Source: Nymphaea colorata
Lineage: Eukaryota > Streptophyta > Magnoliopsida > Nymphaeales > Nymphaeaceae
Reading direction: 5' to 3'
DNA: 64,000 bases
Assembly: GCF_008831285.2 (NCBI RefSeq)
Contig: NC_045138.2
Span: forward strand, 10,616,571 to 10,680,570
The position numbers were made by a program, and so were the translations under genes. The notes under the pieces are model-generated. The model made no database searches and was not told where the DNA came from. It saw only the letters and a list, made by a program, of their open reading frames with translations. Below, in pieces: positions 33,178 to 46,028 of this stretch (positions within the stretch are counted from its first letter, which is position 1; each line of letters opens with the position of its first letter).

Positions 33178-33317
33178 AAGAGCTCATTCAGGCGTATGTG
33201 GAGAGTATGAGTATAATTGAACAATGATGGTTTTGACCATAAACTGGTCATTCTTTTTCTCATGGTCGTCATAAGTTAAGATTTGTTCTGTTTTATCCGG
33301 AAGCGCCTTATAGATGG

Positions 33318-33361
<44 letters not shown>

Positions 33362-34130
33362 GAGCACAGGGACCAGCCATCACTGAAGCACATTTGTGAC
33401 CTGTTGGCAGCGCCATCCAACTGTTATAGTGCAGGCCACTATATTCCGTAGCATTGTCTCATGCAAGTTGTCACTTGAGGATATGCATTTGTGCAGTCTA
33501 GCTCATGAGTTTAGAATTTAGATGATTTTTTTTTAATACCAATTGGGAACACCGTTTTCTCAAGAGTGTGATTCGTCCGGTTGTGTATCAGTATAACTTA
33601 TTAACCTTGTACACCAATTTGCAGTCCCAAATTAGAAACTTAGATTGAAAAGAGTTTCTCCTTCCTGAAGAAAGCCCAATGCACTGTAGCGGTTTGCTCA
33701 CTGATATCATGTATTGGCATGTACGCTTTACTTTTTTTTTTTTTTGAATTTTAAAGCAATTTAAATTATTTTCACTTTAAAAACATAAACTTGTAGCAGC
33801 CATTGATTGTACCGCCATTGTCCGATACGATCTGCATTGGTCGATGTTCTCCGATATGGAGCATTTTTCACAAAAATGGGTCAAGTAGCGCTTTGACAGA
33901 ACTGACTCCAAGCTTGTCGCCCATGGCAACCTAAATTACTGTAAATGAAGCCTAACGAATGGCTGCGTTTTGCTTTCAGTACTTGTCCAGTTTGTCTGAA
34001 ACATGCTTCTGGAGTAGAGAGATTACTTGCTGCATGGAAGTATTCGCTAATTATGCTTTAGAGGCTTGCAACAATTTAAATTTTGGCAATCTGCTGAACT
34101 GAAAGGTAGTAAACAACTTTCTCAACTTGA
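32874..34130. other. EF-P 3' flank and intergenic sequence
   Basis: No gene seen. It contains (TA)n(CA)n at 33147-33178, (TC)n(CA)n at 33318-33358 and a poly-T run near 33731. The start of this stretch should hold the EF-P 3' UTR, but no clear poly(A) signal was singled out. Confidence 0.5.
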
Positions 34131-34610
34131 AATATCAGAAGTTTCGATCTCCTGGCAACCAGCATAACATCGCTTCAATTGGCCAAAAAATAAAGAGGAA
34201 CTTTAGAGTTTGCAAGGTCCCTGAATCGCATCCAAGTTATCCGGAAGTTCTGAAGGATTTTGATGTGGCCCACGAGAAAGTTCATGTACATGTGCTCCAG
34301 TGAAGCATCATATGAATTTACGTACAGAGAAGAGACCCGCCTGAGAGAGAGAGAGAGCGAGAGCAAGCCGAACAGCAATATAAAACCTGGGGAACATATT
34401 GCATAACCACCTCAAAATTTGAAAATGAAAGCAGAAAGCTGCAGAGCAATGCACGAAGCGTCAGACAGAACAAAAATAAGAATAGACAAAGGTGAAGAGC
34501 ATCATCTCTTATGCTAATTCGGCGTGCAATAATTCAAAAACGCATTTAAAAACAGACAACAGCTTAAACTTATAGGCTTCGCTAGTCTGATTGGCAGCTT
34601 CATCACTGAA
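34131..34610 (-). other. eIF4A 3' UTR region
   Basis: Follows the stop codon on (-). It contains a GA run at about 34345-34365 and no competing ORF of note. The exact poly(A) site cannot be placed by eye. Confidence 0.45.
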
Positions 34611-36196
34611 TTAAATAAGATCAGCAACATTGGCAGGAAGCTCCTCAATGACGACATTGTAGAACCTCTGTATGTCTCCAAGCATCCTGTCGTCATCACG
34701 AGTGATGAAGTTTATGGCAACACCTTTCCTTCCAAACCTACCACTCCGACCAATTCGATGGAGGTAGTTTTCTGGTTGTGTAGGAAGATCATAATTGATA
34801 ACCAAAGAAACCTGCTGGACGTCAATTCCACGAGCCAGAAGATCAGTGGTAATCAGAACGCGGGAAGAACCCGACCGGAATTCCCTCATAATGATATCTC
34901 GGGTATTTTGATCCATGTCTCCATGCGTTGCCGAAACTGTATGGTCACGGCTCCTCATTTTGTCAGTAAGCCAATCAACCTTGCGTCTAGTGTTCACAAA
35001 GATTACACTCTGAGTGATAGCCAATGTCTCATACAAATCACAAAGAGTGTCAAGTTTCCACTCCTCTTTCTCGACATTCACATAAAATTGCTTGATACCC
35101 TCAAGTGTCAGCTCATCCCTTTTCACCAATATCCTCACGGGCTTGCTCATGAACTTTCTGGTGATCTCCAATGCTTCAGGTGGCATAGTGGCAGAGAAGA
35201 GGCCAACTTGAATCTTTGAAGGAAGCAGCTGAAATATATCATATATCTGAAGACAAGAAAATCAATGAAGGTCACAATTGACATCTTTCCACACAAAGAT
35301 TGTAGATGAAAGTATGGGGTTCCCTGGAATCTAATGACCTGGGAATCTATTTTCAGAAAAGCACTTAGAGGTATTGAATAATAACCTGGTCCTTGAACCC
35401 ACGAGAAAGCATTTCATCAGCTTCATCAAGCACAAACATTCTAATGTTGTCAGGTCGAAGCGACTGCCTGCGTAGCATATCGTAAACCCGACCCGGAGTC
35501 CCTACAACAACATGAACACCGCTTGAGAGTATACGCTGATCTTCACGTACACTTGTCCCACCAACACATGCATGAACCTTCACACCCAAGTAGTCACCAA
35601 GGGCACGCATAACCTTCTCAATCTGCTGTGCCAATTCACGAGTAGGAGCAAGAACTAAGGCCTGACAGTCGACTAGGCCGTAGTCCAGCTGCTGCAAGAT
35701 TCCAGAACAGAATGTTGCTGTCTTCCCTGTACCAGATTGCGCTTGCTGAATAACATCTAAGCCCTTGCAGAAAGGTACAATGCCTCTTTGCTGGATTGCA
35801 GAAGGCTTTTCAAAACCTGGAAATGAAAGAAGCAAGTTAGAATAAACACATTCAATATGTCAAAAGTCAAACAGAAAAAGTGTGCTAACGGGTACCATAT
35901 GCATAAATGCCCCTCAAAAGGTTCTCCTGAAGACCCATTGAGTCAAAGGTCTCATGAACCTCATCATAGGATGCAAAAAATTCTTCTCCATCAGCTGAAA
36001 GCCTGAAAGAACAAGATGGTTAATTGAGAAAAAAAAACCCGTTGTTTTGAGTTTCTAAACAACATAATACAAAAGCTGACAAGAATAATACAGGCCACAA
36101 TAAAGAAATAAAAATAATGGGAACTCACAGTTCATTCAACTTGGCATCATACTGACGTGCATCAAATTGCGATCCCTCTGGAGCCATACCAGCCAT
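34611..36196 (-). CDS. eIF4A: Eukaryotic initiation factor 4A (DEAD-box RNA helicase)
   Basis: ATP-dependent RNA helicase of the cap-binding eIF4F complex that unwinds 5' leaders in the cytosol. Coding exons: 36196-36129, 36002-35896, 35816-35386 and 35246-34611. They join in frame to exactly 413 codons plus stop, the usual plant eIF4A length. Motifs: Q motif near 58-69, Walker A AQSGTGKT 83-90, PTRELA 115-120, TPGR 164-167, DEAD 188-191, SAT 219-221, HRIGRSGR 365-372, and the C-terminal ADLI. The start [12 protein letters not shown] is the first Met after the UTR splice. All introns are GT/AG, and no defect is seen. It converges with the EF-P gene. Confidence 0.97.
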
Positions 36197-38100
36197 GATT
36201 GTCAACGAAGCAATGAAATAGAAACCAACTGAAAAAGGAATTTTAAAATGAGGGTCTTCTTGAGGAGGATCTATATTGCTAACATGATAAATGAACAATT
36301 TTTTGTAAATACAACTCCAGAGAACAACAAATTTTCATTGAGCACAATGTTATTCTAACATTAACAGAACAAAGGCAAACAGGAAGCAATAAAGGCATAA
36401 ATTGAAACATAAAGATAGAAAAGGAGATGGACTTTTAGAAACTTCTGACCTTTGGATACACTAAACCACAAGAACTTTTTATTTGTTAAAAGATAAGCTC
36501 TGCAAGATAGACAGGATAGCAATTTAGCAAATTCATCATGTTTGTTTAACCGTTACACTAGCAATTTAGTATGTAATCATCGTCAGGTGTTACTTGGTCA
36601 TCCTACAAAATAAGCGAAGGAACCGTATAGAGTATACACTCTTAGGCAAAAAAAGTGTGCATGACATTGCCCCGAGGCATAGCTTGCAGTACGTAAAGGG
36701 CCAGGAGCCTATGGGCCTGAGATGAATGCCTCACAATAAAGGTGCACCTCATCCATGAGGCTCCTCGCACCTGGGGCTGAAATTGGGCATCCAAGTCCCA
36801 ACTTTACTGGAAACTGACACAAATAGAACACCACATTTTTGGCCCACAGGAGGAAAAATGCTGAGGCCGATTGCAACAAAATCGCTCAGACACCCCCTCT
36901 TCAACTCCATAGTCGGTAACAGGAGAAAACAAAACCCCACGAAAGAAGGGAAAGAAATATGACAGGCTAAAGCTAGTGTGCTAAACAAAACTTAATTCAA
37001 CATTTGAAGATACAAGACAGACACAACATGCATCAAGTCTCAAGAGAGAAAATCTCCATAAAAGAAGAGAAAGAAACAATAACCAAAACGATAGCCCGCT
37101 AAAAGTTACCTTAATTCTACTATGCAAGAATGAAGAACCTAAGTACAACATTTAAACGCAGGTGTTATATCCACTGTTATCGCATGAAGAAACAAACTCC
37201 GAAGCGAATCCAACAAGCTCGTGCCTTTACAGAGAGAAATAAAACCGCAATATACGTTAGCCATTTTGGCCGTCCGAATCCAACTATGGTCATGACGTAG
37301 ACAAAGTACTAAGACAATCGTCTAAAGGATCCAAATCCTTAACCCGGAACATCAATCGGCACGTCTACGTCTTACGATTTCATACGTCCATATCATATTT
37401 ATGCGTCGCAGCTTGTAGAAAAATAAATCAATTACTGCCAACACAAAAGAAGCCACCAATTACTGCGGTGACAAAACAGGAAAGGCAGAAATAAAGGATC
37501 AACACTCTTCCGGACTCACTTCCCCCTAACCTACGGTAAGAAACTATTGAGCTACTCATGTCACTGACCTCTCAAAATCAAACATAACAATCAAACGATC
37601 CCAGACAAAGAGAAGCTCGGATCGAGAAACGGACTTCGACGGCAAACAAACTCAATCGCTCACTCGCCTAAGGAACCTACAGACACAGATAAGCAAACTT
37701 CACGCAACAACCATCCATCGGATCTCAAATCCTAGCATTCAACACCCGAGGGTGATATACCTGCTACAGATCAGGAGAGAGCGAGCGTCGGCGCGGCGAC
37801 TGTGAAAATCGACGCGTATGGTGCGGAGATCGAGCTAGCGCCCTCTCTCTCTCTTTATCTCTCTTTGAATCACTTGTCTTCCCTTCTCTTCCCTTCCCAC
37901 AAGCTCTGCAGGAAGGTGGTGACAATATGGCTTCGCTGAGAACGAGAAGGAAAGCACGGAGAGGGCAAGAGAGAGATGGAGAGCGCGCGAGGGCGGAGTG
38001 AAAGCAGAGGAGCAAAAAGAAGAAGGGAAGGAGGATGTGGCGCTTTCCCTCTCTTTTTGTTATTCCGTCCACTCGCACCGCCCCACCCACGTAACCCTAA
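36197..38100 (-). other. eIF4A 5' UTR with a 1.5-kb leader intron
   Basis: The leader part next to the ATG is 36197-36228, preceded by acceptor TTCCTTTTTCAG. The donor GCAG|GTATATC lies at 37761/37760, so the intron is 36229-37760. The first exon (from 37761 to roughly 38100) is rich in CT/GA runs. Plant eIF4A genes commonly carry such a leader intron. The transcription start is estimated, not seen. Confidence 0.75.
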
Positions 38101-39240
38101 AACACAAAGCCGGCGTTTGGGTTCCATGGGATTTGGATTTCTAAGAATTCCAATTCCTTCCGTTCGGCATAAACGGATCGGATTCGTATAAAATATTATA
38201 TTGTACCGGGTTCGTATAAAATATAATATGGTACTTATTTGGCAGTGTTATCAGAATCGACTTGAATCGGTTTATATGAATCAAATCGGCACTTATTTAT
38301 CCGATTTGGGGAATGCCATGTGCCAAATTTCCGAATATTTCTTGTATTCGTATTTTTTGAAAAAGGAATTTTTGCCGGTTCACAGTTGATTTGATTTATT
38401 GAATCTGTGGATCGACCGGTTAGCCGAACCGGAAACTTTACCAATATAATTTAGAAAACGATTCTTTAATACCGCAATTTGGGTATTGAGCCGGACATTT
38501 AATTTCAAATCCAACCATAGAAATGCAAAATTATATCTAAATTTTTAGATGCAAACAAAGTTAGGTATTAGTGAAATGAGACATCATTAGGCGCTCCAAA
38601 TAATTCCCACCACGTGTCGCGTGTTCTATTTTTTAAAGAGGAAGGACATCGTTGGTATTTTAAAATTTAATATCTTTATCATTTTGTGGAAAATTTCTCT
38701 CCGTTTCGTGCACTTTTATACGACTCCTTTTCACACCTGAAAGGAATTTTCAGGAGTAAATTAGATCTACATCATTAATGGCAGAGTCGGGAATTTTGAG
38801 TTGAGACATTAAAAAATTTCACACTTTAATATATATAAATTAATATATATAGACGAACATATATATAAAGAGATCTTATAGAGCTAGCCCACATGTGTTT
38901 ATACGTGTGTCTGCTAAATGGATTTCAAAATGATTTTTTTTTCTTCTTAGTAACCAACAAAATTTTGTTTTATTTAAATTCTTTTAAAAAAATTAATTTG
39001 AACGGAAAATTTTTCATCCGGCAAATAAAGCCGAAGATCAGACCCGTGTGGTTGGAAAATCTCTACTTATTTTACCGATTACCGATGAAGGTTCTTTTTC
39101 TTGTTTGGTTGCATTTGGGGATGTTAATGCACCATAGAATGCATTTTACCTTACCTGCAAACACGTTCTATTTCTTAGAAGTGATTTTTCCTGTTAAAGT
39201 AAATATAGAGAGCAGAATTGTTTTTAACGTTTTTATTCGC
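38101..39240. other. eIF4A upstream region, no gene
   Basis: AT-rich. A direct repeat GGTTCGTATAAAATATAATAT-like occurs at about 38177-38197 and 38208-38229. A 148-codon Phe/Leu-rich ORF at 38893-39339 looks fortuitous. Confidence 0.5.
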
Positions 39241-39490
39241 CTGATCAGGGGGCTGGTACCCGGCCGGGTTTGGGCGGGGCTCGAAAAACCCAGCAATGAT
39301 GGGCTTGACAGGGGTTTCATTCAGCTGATTAATTTTTAAAATTATTTTTATTATTAATAATATATATTTTATATTAAAAAATTTATTTTATACTTTAAAA
39401 ATAGTTTTTTTTATTATCATCGGGTATCGGGCCCGACTTTAAGCCCGACTTTGGAACATCGAGCGGACCTGATGCCCATCTACTCGTGGT
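39241..39490. repeat. GC-rich hAT/MITE-like repeat
   Basis: Two GC-rich blocks (GGTACCCGGCCGGGTTTGGG; ATCGGGCCCGACTTTAAG) flank an AT-rich core near 39330-39415. The reverse complement of the right end contains ATGGGCATCAGGTCCG, in the style of common plant MITE ends. No TSD was resolved. Confidence 0.4.
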
Positions 39491-41314
39491 TTGAAATTTG
39501 CCCGATTGCTACGGCCAGTCGAATCATTTTCCTTACAAAATGCTTTATTTTGATTTGACACTAGTTTGTGAAACGGACTAGGACGATGGAATGTTTGTGA
39601 GAAATTTTTACATGGGAAAGAAGCGTGGAATTTTGCTAGGAGAACATTTTAATGAGAAAAAGTCTCTTTCTGTCTCTCAAACATCGCTTCTCCTCTTTTC
39701 TTTTTTAATTTGCATTTACGAGATCAGGTTAAGCACAAAACACTAGATTGTTCTCGCAATGCCAAGCAAAGGACTAGCGACAGTGACCTCACTAACATAA
39801 TATTCAATTCAAATCAACACTCTTTAATATCATCAACATATCACCCTTCAGAATCGAACTGGTTACATGGTTCATACACATGATACAGTTCAACCGGTTG
39901 TGCTACTTGGTGAGGCAGTAAAACAGGGTGATCACTCAATATTACAAATCAAAACTCACTTTCAACAAGATGTTGGCAGGAGAGCAGGCAAACTGATTAA
40001 GGAAAAGGGAGCATTAACAACTCCATCAAAAACGGAAACCCAGAAAACATCAAGAAAGGGCCCAAGGATAAAAAAACACAAGCAATACAAGACAAAAAAT
40101 CCGCAACCAAGAGCCTTAGGATAATAAACAAACACAAGACCAATAAACCCAACTGCCACATGGAGGAGAAACCAGAGAAGACATAGAAATCGAGTGCAAC
40201 CCAAACGAATAAGCCAAGCACAACAGCCTCATAGTATGTCATAACACACACATACGCACTCTCTCTCTCTCTCTCTCTCCAAACCAGGTGCAGCTTCCTT
40301 CTTTAAATTACACTGTAATGATTTAAAAATTATATAAGTGCCCACACCAGACTTGAGCTACTGACATTGAGGACTCCGCCACTGCTTGATGACATTATCT
40401 TTTTGCATTTAGGGCTTGTTCTCTGCATCAGTTGCAGGGTTTTGGTCGTCTTTCATGTTGCTTGTTTTGGTTGCTGGCTTCGAATTTGGCAACTCTCTCT
40501 CACACACATCTTTGCTGCTCTACTTGCCTTTGGCTGTCTTTGTCTGGTAGAACAAAGGTTAACCAAGTGTTTTAGTAATGTTATCTCTCTCTCTCTCTCT
40601 CTCTCATCATTGCAAGGCCCTCCAATGACAAATGGGCTCTTTCCTTGAGGACCAGCAAGTAACAAACTTTTGACGGTGCAACAGCTTGTTGCCTTCTCTT
40701 GCTACGATTTTTTTTATGGGCAGTAAAGCCGGACAACTTGCCCTCTAAGATCTTGATGCGGCACATATTAAAGTTCTTAAGGAACGGGGCCTTTCGCTTA
40801 CCAAGCAAACGTACTTTTCTGAAGTTCTTCTGAAGTACTTGCCAGGTCAACCAAATTTTTTATACAAGAAAAATGTAACGCCCAGGACAAAAGTTAGTTA
40901 ACGGGAATATATTTTCAAGGGCTAGTTTACAAGAAGAAATAGGTGCTCGGATGGAGTGTCGAATGAAATGCTGTGTGTTATCCAGACTCTGAGCGACTCG
41001 TGTGTGTGTGTTTGTTTCTTTTCTTTCTTTTCGGTCTCACCCCTAAGAGTAGAACCAAAAATGAAAATAAAAAATAAAATTAAAAGTAAAAAGGATCTTA
41101 ATAAAAATACACCAAGTGTCGTTGAGCAATCTGGTCTTTGTCTATAATACCAAGACAAAATGTGTCAAAAATACCTTTCTACACTCTCTTATGTAACGTA
41201 AGTGGCTGAGGCAGACGTGGGCTGGTGTGAGAGAAAATGGTCTTATATATTTATATATTGTACCTTCACATCTTATGTATAGGTGCTCCTCTAAGTTTAA
41301 AATCCAAACTATTA
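39491..41314. other. No gene seen; (CT)n runs
   Basis: Intergenic-looking, with (CT)n at 40258-40280 and 40585-40605. Several short ORFs have low-complexity products. Confidence 0.5.
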
Positions 41315-41711
41315 AAGGGTGTTTGATGAGGCCAGAATTGTGAAATTCTAAAATTAAAAATCTCATTTTTGATGAAATGAAAATTATGTTATCAAACAAA
41401 TAACTTTGGCTCTGAAATTTAGGCTCATTCTTGAATCAAAATTCTGAAATTGTGATTCTATCTTAAGGGCTGGAATTATGTTTATAGAAATTTAGAATTT
41501 TTTCATTGAGGGCACATGTCATGAAGGTTTTAATTAATCAATTCCAGGATCTTAATTGCCAAACACATTATTTTTAATGCTAGAATCAAAATTCTAGACT
41601 AAGAAAATAGAATTGGAATTTTAATTCAAATTCTACCTTAAGGTGGATTCTTTTTTTTCTTTTTTAAGATTTTGATTACAAAATAAAAATTCAAGGTCAT
41701 CAAACACCCTT
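41315..41711. mobile_element. 397-bp MITE
   Basis: Ends are a 15-bp exact inverted repeat, AAGGGTGTTTGATGA. The interior is rich in GAATT/AATTC words that extend the inverted symmetry. The TSD is ambiguous (TTA/TAA-like), so a PIF/Harbinger origin is only possible. Confidence 0.75.
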
Positions 41712-42789
41712 CTAATGCCTCTTAACTAGAAATTTCTGGCTTCCCAATATCCAAAGCACAATTATTTTCATTGGGGTGTACCATTTGGTTTATGTGAAAC
41801 GGTAACATTTCTAGGGAAGACTTTCTTTTTTAATTTGCACTATGTGGCAAAGAGCGTGATGGGGGATTGATAGGTTCAGGTGAGGAAACGGGTGCACAAG
41901 GGCTTGGCACTGCGTGATTTGGCTTTATATTAAGAACTAGCTGTCTCTATATGGTGCACGTTATACATCAGCATGGATGTCAGTCTGTTGCGTGTCTCAC
42001 CTGGGGCAAAATCATTTCTCTCAGCCCATATAAGGTTCTACCAAGCAGGTGATTTCCTACATGTAAATGAGTTTTGTATGGTTTGTTCTAAATTTACTCG
42101 GATCGAAAATCCGTAAAAGATTACCCAAGAAAAGGCAATGCTGTTACACCTAAAACCAGAAAAGGAGTTGATATAATGGCGCAGGATGTGGCCGCATGCA
42201 GTTTAAAAGTTTGGATTTGAGCACTTGGTTTGGTTTTGAGCCTTTTCAGTTTAAACTTGGATACAGATTTAATGTTCATTATCCTTGTATTATTCAAAAT
42301 TTACAAAAACAGGCCCAATAAATGGGCATATAAGAAGAACGCGGTTATGTTTTCAAATTTTTTTTTAATCATTTTAACCACCCGGTTAAAGCACTACTCA
42401 GCAGCTTGCATGCTCAACTTCTAACATGAGGCTCTGTGTTCGTACGTACATGTGAAGAGGTTTGGGGGATGTTGGTTGTTTCATCATTTTTTGTGTGAAA
42501 AATATGTATTTTCTTCACTTTTCTAAGAAGCAATTTTTCCTTTTCCTTCTTTTTGCTGTTATAAAAAGACAGACCTCCTTCTTAAGTAACAAGACAGTTT
42601 TCGTATTTTCCATCTTAGACATGCAGCCACATATTAGGGCCCAAAAGTATGACCTCCTGAGAAAACTGGTTTACTATACTCGCTTGTTGATGATGTGAGG
42701 AAATCATTGTTTCTTAATAAATATGCAATTTCATCCATTAATCAATAAAGTTTTTAAAAACATTGTTCCTCCTTTTTCTTGCTCTCTCT
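41712..42789. other. No gene seen
   Basis: AT-rich sequence without supported ORFs or repeats of note. Confidence 0.5.
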
Positions 42790-44590
42790 AATACAAGGAA
42801 GTCAAAACGAACGAAGAATTTCCAAACGAGCATTTACTAAGATTGGAAATGGACTCAGTGTGGAAGATGTTTTTTGATGGATCCAGGAATGTGATGAGAG
42901 TAGGTATAGACATTTTACTTATCATTTTGGAAGATAAAATGATTCCATACTCTTTAAAACTTGATTTTTCATGTACCCATAACATGGGAAATATGAAGCT
43001 CACATACAAGGACTTCGTTCTTTTTTAAGTTTCCAAGTGAAAAACGTGCATCCCTTCGGCGACTTTCAGCTGATCATAAATCAAGTGAATGGAGAATGAC
43101 AAGTTAAAGATAAAAATTTGTATCATATCAAGAGATCACCACCTCTTTGATTCGTTAGTTTGAAGAAATACAACTCACACACATAAAAAGAGAATGCAAC
43201 CCTATTGCAGATGGCCTCGCGAGTCTAGGATCCACTATCTCCTTTCAAACGAACAAATCAATCTGTTCTTTTAATAATGGAAGATTAGAACATTTCGATT
43301 TTGAAATGGTGAAACACATTCATCATATCCAAGAATGAAATACGTCTTGGTATCACGACATCAAAAGGTACATTGAGAGTGGGGAATTCTCGACTGGAAT
43401 GCCTAAAACGGAACAAAAAGCAATTCAACATATGTCAACAAGGTACTTTATTCTTGCAGGAGTGTTATACAGGCATGGGCTTAGTACCAAATACTCTCGG
43501 TGCCTTGATGAAGATGGGGCAAGAGAAGTCATCAAAAAGTCACATCAAGGAGACTGTGGGGGCTATGTTGGTTATCAAACCATCACCAAACAAATAATTC
43601 GAGCAGACTATTATTGGCCTACTATGCGAAAAGATTGTTACCAATTCGTCAAAAGATGTAATGAATGTCAACTACATGCTCTAATGATCCTTGCACTAGT
43701 ATCTCACTTGCTTTCTGTAATATCTCCTTGGCCATTTTCAGTGTAGGCATTTGACATAGTCGGACCAATATCCCCTGTAGCTTCTAATGGTAATAAGTAT
43801 TTTCTTGCTGCGACATACTATTTTACCAAATGGATAGATGTCATCATGCTCAGAACAATAGAAGGACGTCATGTAGTGTCCTTCATTCCCAAAAGTCTCC
43901 TTTGTAGATTTGGAGTCCCTTATGATATAGTATCTGATAATGGACTCCATTTCAAAAATGAAAAGATAAGGCAATTGTGTAGTAAATACGGTATCACACA
44001 TCATTTTCAGCCCCTCATTATCCCCAAGATAATGGGCAAGTAGAGACCACCAATAAGATCATGATCTGCATCTTGGAACAGACCATGGAAACTAGAAGAG
44101 ATTGACACTAAAAGATGCACAACACTCTGTGGGTATATCGTATCACTATGAGAACTCCAACAAATGCTACTCCAGCAGAGCTAGTCTATGGAATGGAAGT
44201 GGTTCAACCATTACATATACTAAAACTCGTTTTGAAGTTTGCTACTTTCCTAAAGCTTCCTCTAAATCAATATCAATAGAAGAGACTAATGCAGCTCGAT
44301 TTGCTAGATGAGAAGAGGCTGAAAGCGGCTAAGCATGCTGAACCTATCACCAAAGGATGGCTAGACAATTTGCCATGTCAGTTATTGAGAGAGACATTTC
44401 AAAGTGAATGATTGGTCCTACAATCTATGGTATACCTTAGAGGACGACCACATGGTAAGTGGACACCAAATTGGGAAGGCCCATATGTTATTAAGGATGT
44501 CTTGCCCCGTAATTCATATCGATTGATTGATGCTGATGGGATGGAACTTGCTGATTCCTATTAATGCTCTTCACTCAAAAAATTCTACAC
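42790..44590 (+). pseudogene. Gypsy (Tat-like) RNase H and integrase remnant
   Basis: In order: an RNase H-like block WKMFFDGS...IPYSLKLDF (42855-42970) and CNPIADGLASLGS (43197-43235). The integrase follows with zinc-finger residues KSHQGDCGGYVG...YYWPTM...CNECQLH (43530-43680), then FDIVGPI, VSDNGLHF and, in another frame, NGQVETTNK. The C-terminal KWTPNWEGPYVIKDVLP and DADGMEL occur near 44458-44560. Stops and shifts are frequent. The C-terminal motif and RNase H style suggest the Tat/Athila/Ogre group. Confidence 0.85.
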
Positions 44591-44746
44591 CTAGTCCTCT
44601 TGTATTTACTTTTTAATCAATGACGTATATTTGTATTTTCCACATTCAATCTACTATTCATTTTGAATTCTTCCCAATCATAAAACGTAACAATTACACT
44701 AGGTTATTTTTTTTATTATTTTATTATTATCATTCAAGACTTGAGA

Positions 44747-44948
44747 GCAACCCATGCAGCTAAGGGGTTAAATTTGTAATGCAAAACAGCCCATGTAGGT
44801 AAGGGGTAAACCTGTAATGCAAAGCAACCCGCTCAGGTAAGGAGTTAACCCTAAACTCAATTTTGCACAAACCCACTCAAGTAAGGGGTCAAACCTGAAC
44901 TCAATTTAACTCAAATAACCCATTCAGGTAAGGGGTTAAACCTGAAAC
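44747..44948 (+). repeat. Five-unit tandem repeat in the gypsy 3' spacer
   Basis: About 40-46-bp units built on CCCA...CAGGTAAGGGGTTAAACCTG, diverged from each other. They lie between pol and the LTR, where Tat/Ogre-type elements often have tandem repeats. Confidence 0.8.
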
Positions 44949-45036
44949 ATCACTTCAAATATGTTTGAAAAATCTGAGGTGCTTATCTTTGCCACTAAGT
45001 GTGGCTAGTGCCAGCTTGGTAACAAAGAGGGACATC

Positions 45037-46028
45037 TGTTATCACCTCAATTTTTTTTCAAAAATATTGTATTCAGATTTAATCTTTGGATCTAGAGTCC
45101 AATCTTAAACCCAAAACAAATTCGCAACTATTCAATCCGAAATGAATTTCTAAAGTCTTGTCCAAACCCAACTACAAAATTCAAATTCAAAACCCAACTT
45201 TCGACACGAGATTTAAACCCACACCCCAAAGGGGTATTTGGAGGGTAGTGGCGAATCCCACTTGGTCAAAGTTTATTTAAAAAAGAAATAAAAAATTATT
45301 CAAAAATACTTAGAATTTGCATGAAAATCTTGTTAAATTAAAAAAAAATTCAAACTTGAGTTTCGTCTACAAAACTCTCTATATATACCCCCACAATCTT
45401 TCCTCTTGGGCATGAGCTAACCATTGGAAAACCTCTAGTGCTTTCTCACTTGAAGGCTTATAGTTTTCCCTTAACTCTCTTTTTCCATTTCTCTCTTCTT
45501 TTCTTCTCCTCCTTCTTCTACTCCAACCTTGGAAGCAAGCTTTTTCAAGTACAAACTCTTCAAGAGAGCATAAGAAGATCTCTTGGAGGAATATTTTCAA
45601 GAGAGCATAAGAGTTCAGTTTCTTTTCATTCTGCTTACATGACCTCGTCACAGCTAGGAATGTAGAACAAGCAAGCTTAGCCGAGTTGAGCCGGAGCTCA
45701 GCCAGTTCAAGCTTGGCTCGACTCACATATTGTTTGCTCGAGCTTGAGTCGAGCTTTATAAGGCACGCTCGAGCTCGACTTGATAAATTGAGTGCAGCTG
45801 AAGCTTGAATCATTTAAGCTTGTTGGCGAGGAATGATCCTTGTTGTCTTCTTCAAGTCATCTTCTTGTTACCAAGAGCTGCATTGCTGGTGGTGGGGAAC
45901 TCTAGCAGTTCATTTGTAAAATCACCTTCTAAAAACATCCATTGAGAGTTTTAGTTTTTGAAAGCCTCAACCATTTTTTTTAATTAAGGGTTTCTTAAAC
46001 CCTCAATTTAAAAGCATCCCAAACAGCC
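45037..46028 (+). repeat. LTR-like repeat, copy 1
   Basis: Begins TGTTATCACCTCAATTTTTT and shares with copy 2 the blocks ACCCAAAACAAATTCGCAACTA, CACCCCAAAGGGGTATTTG, CCCACTTGGTCAAAG, a TATATATACCC promoter-like site and GCATGAGCTAAC. It carries an inserted GCTCGAG-rich repeat at about 45655-45822. It probably is the 3' LTR of the gypsy element at 42790. Confidence 0.65.
45655..45822. repeat. GAGCTCGAG-rich MITE-like repeat (copy 1)
   Basis: A palindromic mix of GCTCGAGC, GAGTCGAGC and AAGCTTG words interrupting LTR copy 1. A relative is at 49605-49765. Confidence 0.6.

Noticed and set aside
34758-35219. 153-codon (+) ORF
   Set aside because: Antisense of eIF4A exon 4, with no motifs.
38893-39339. 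148-codon Phe-rich ORF
   Set aside because: Biased composition, no motif, and it runs into a GC-rich repeat.
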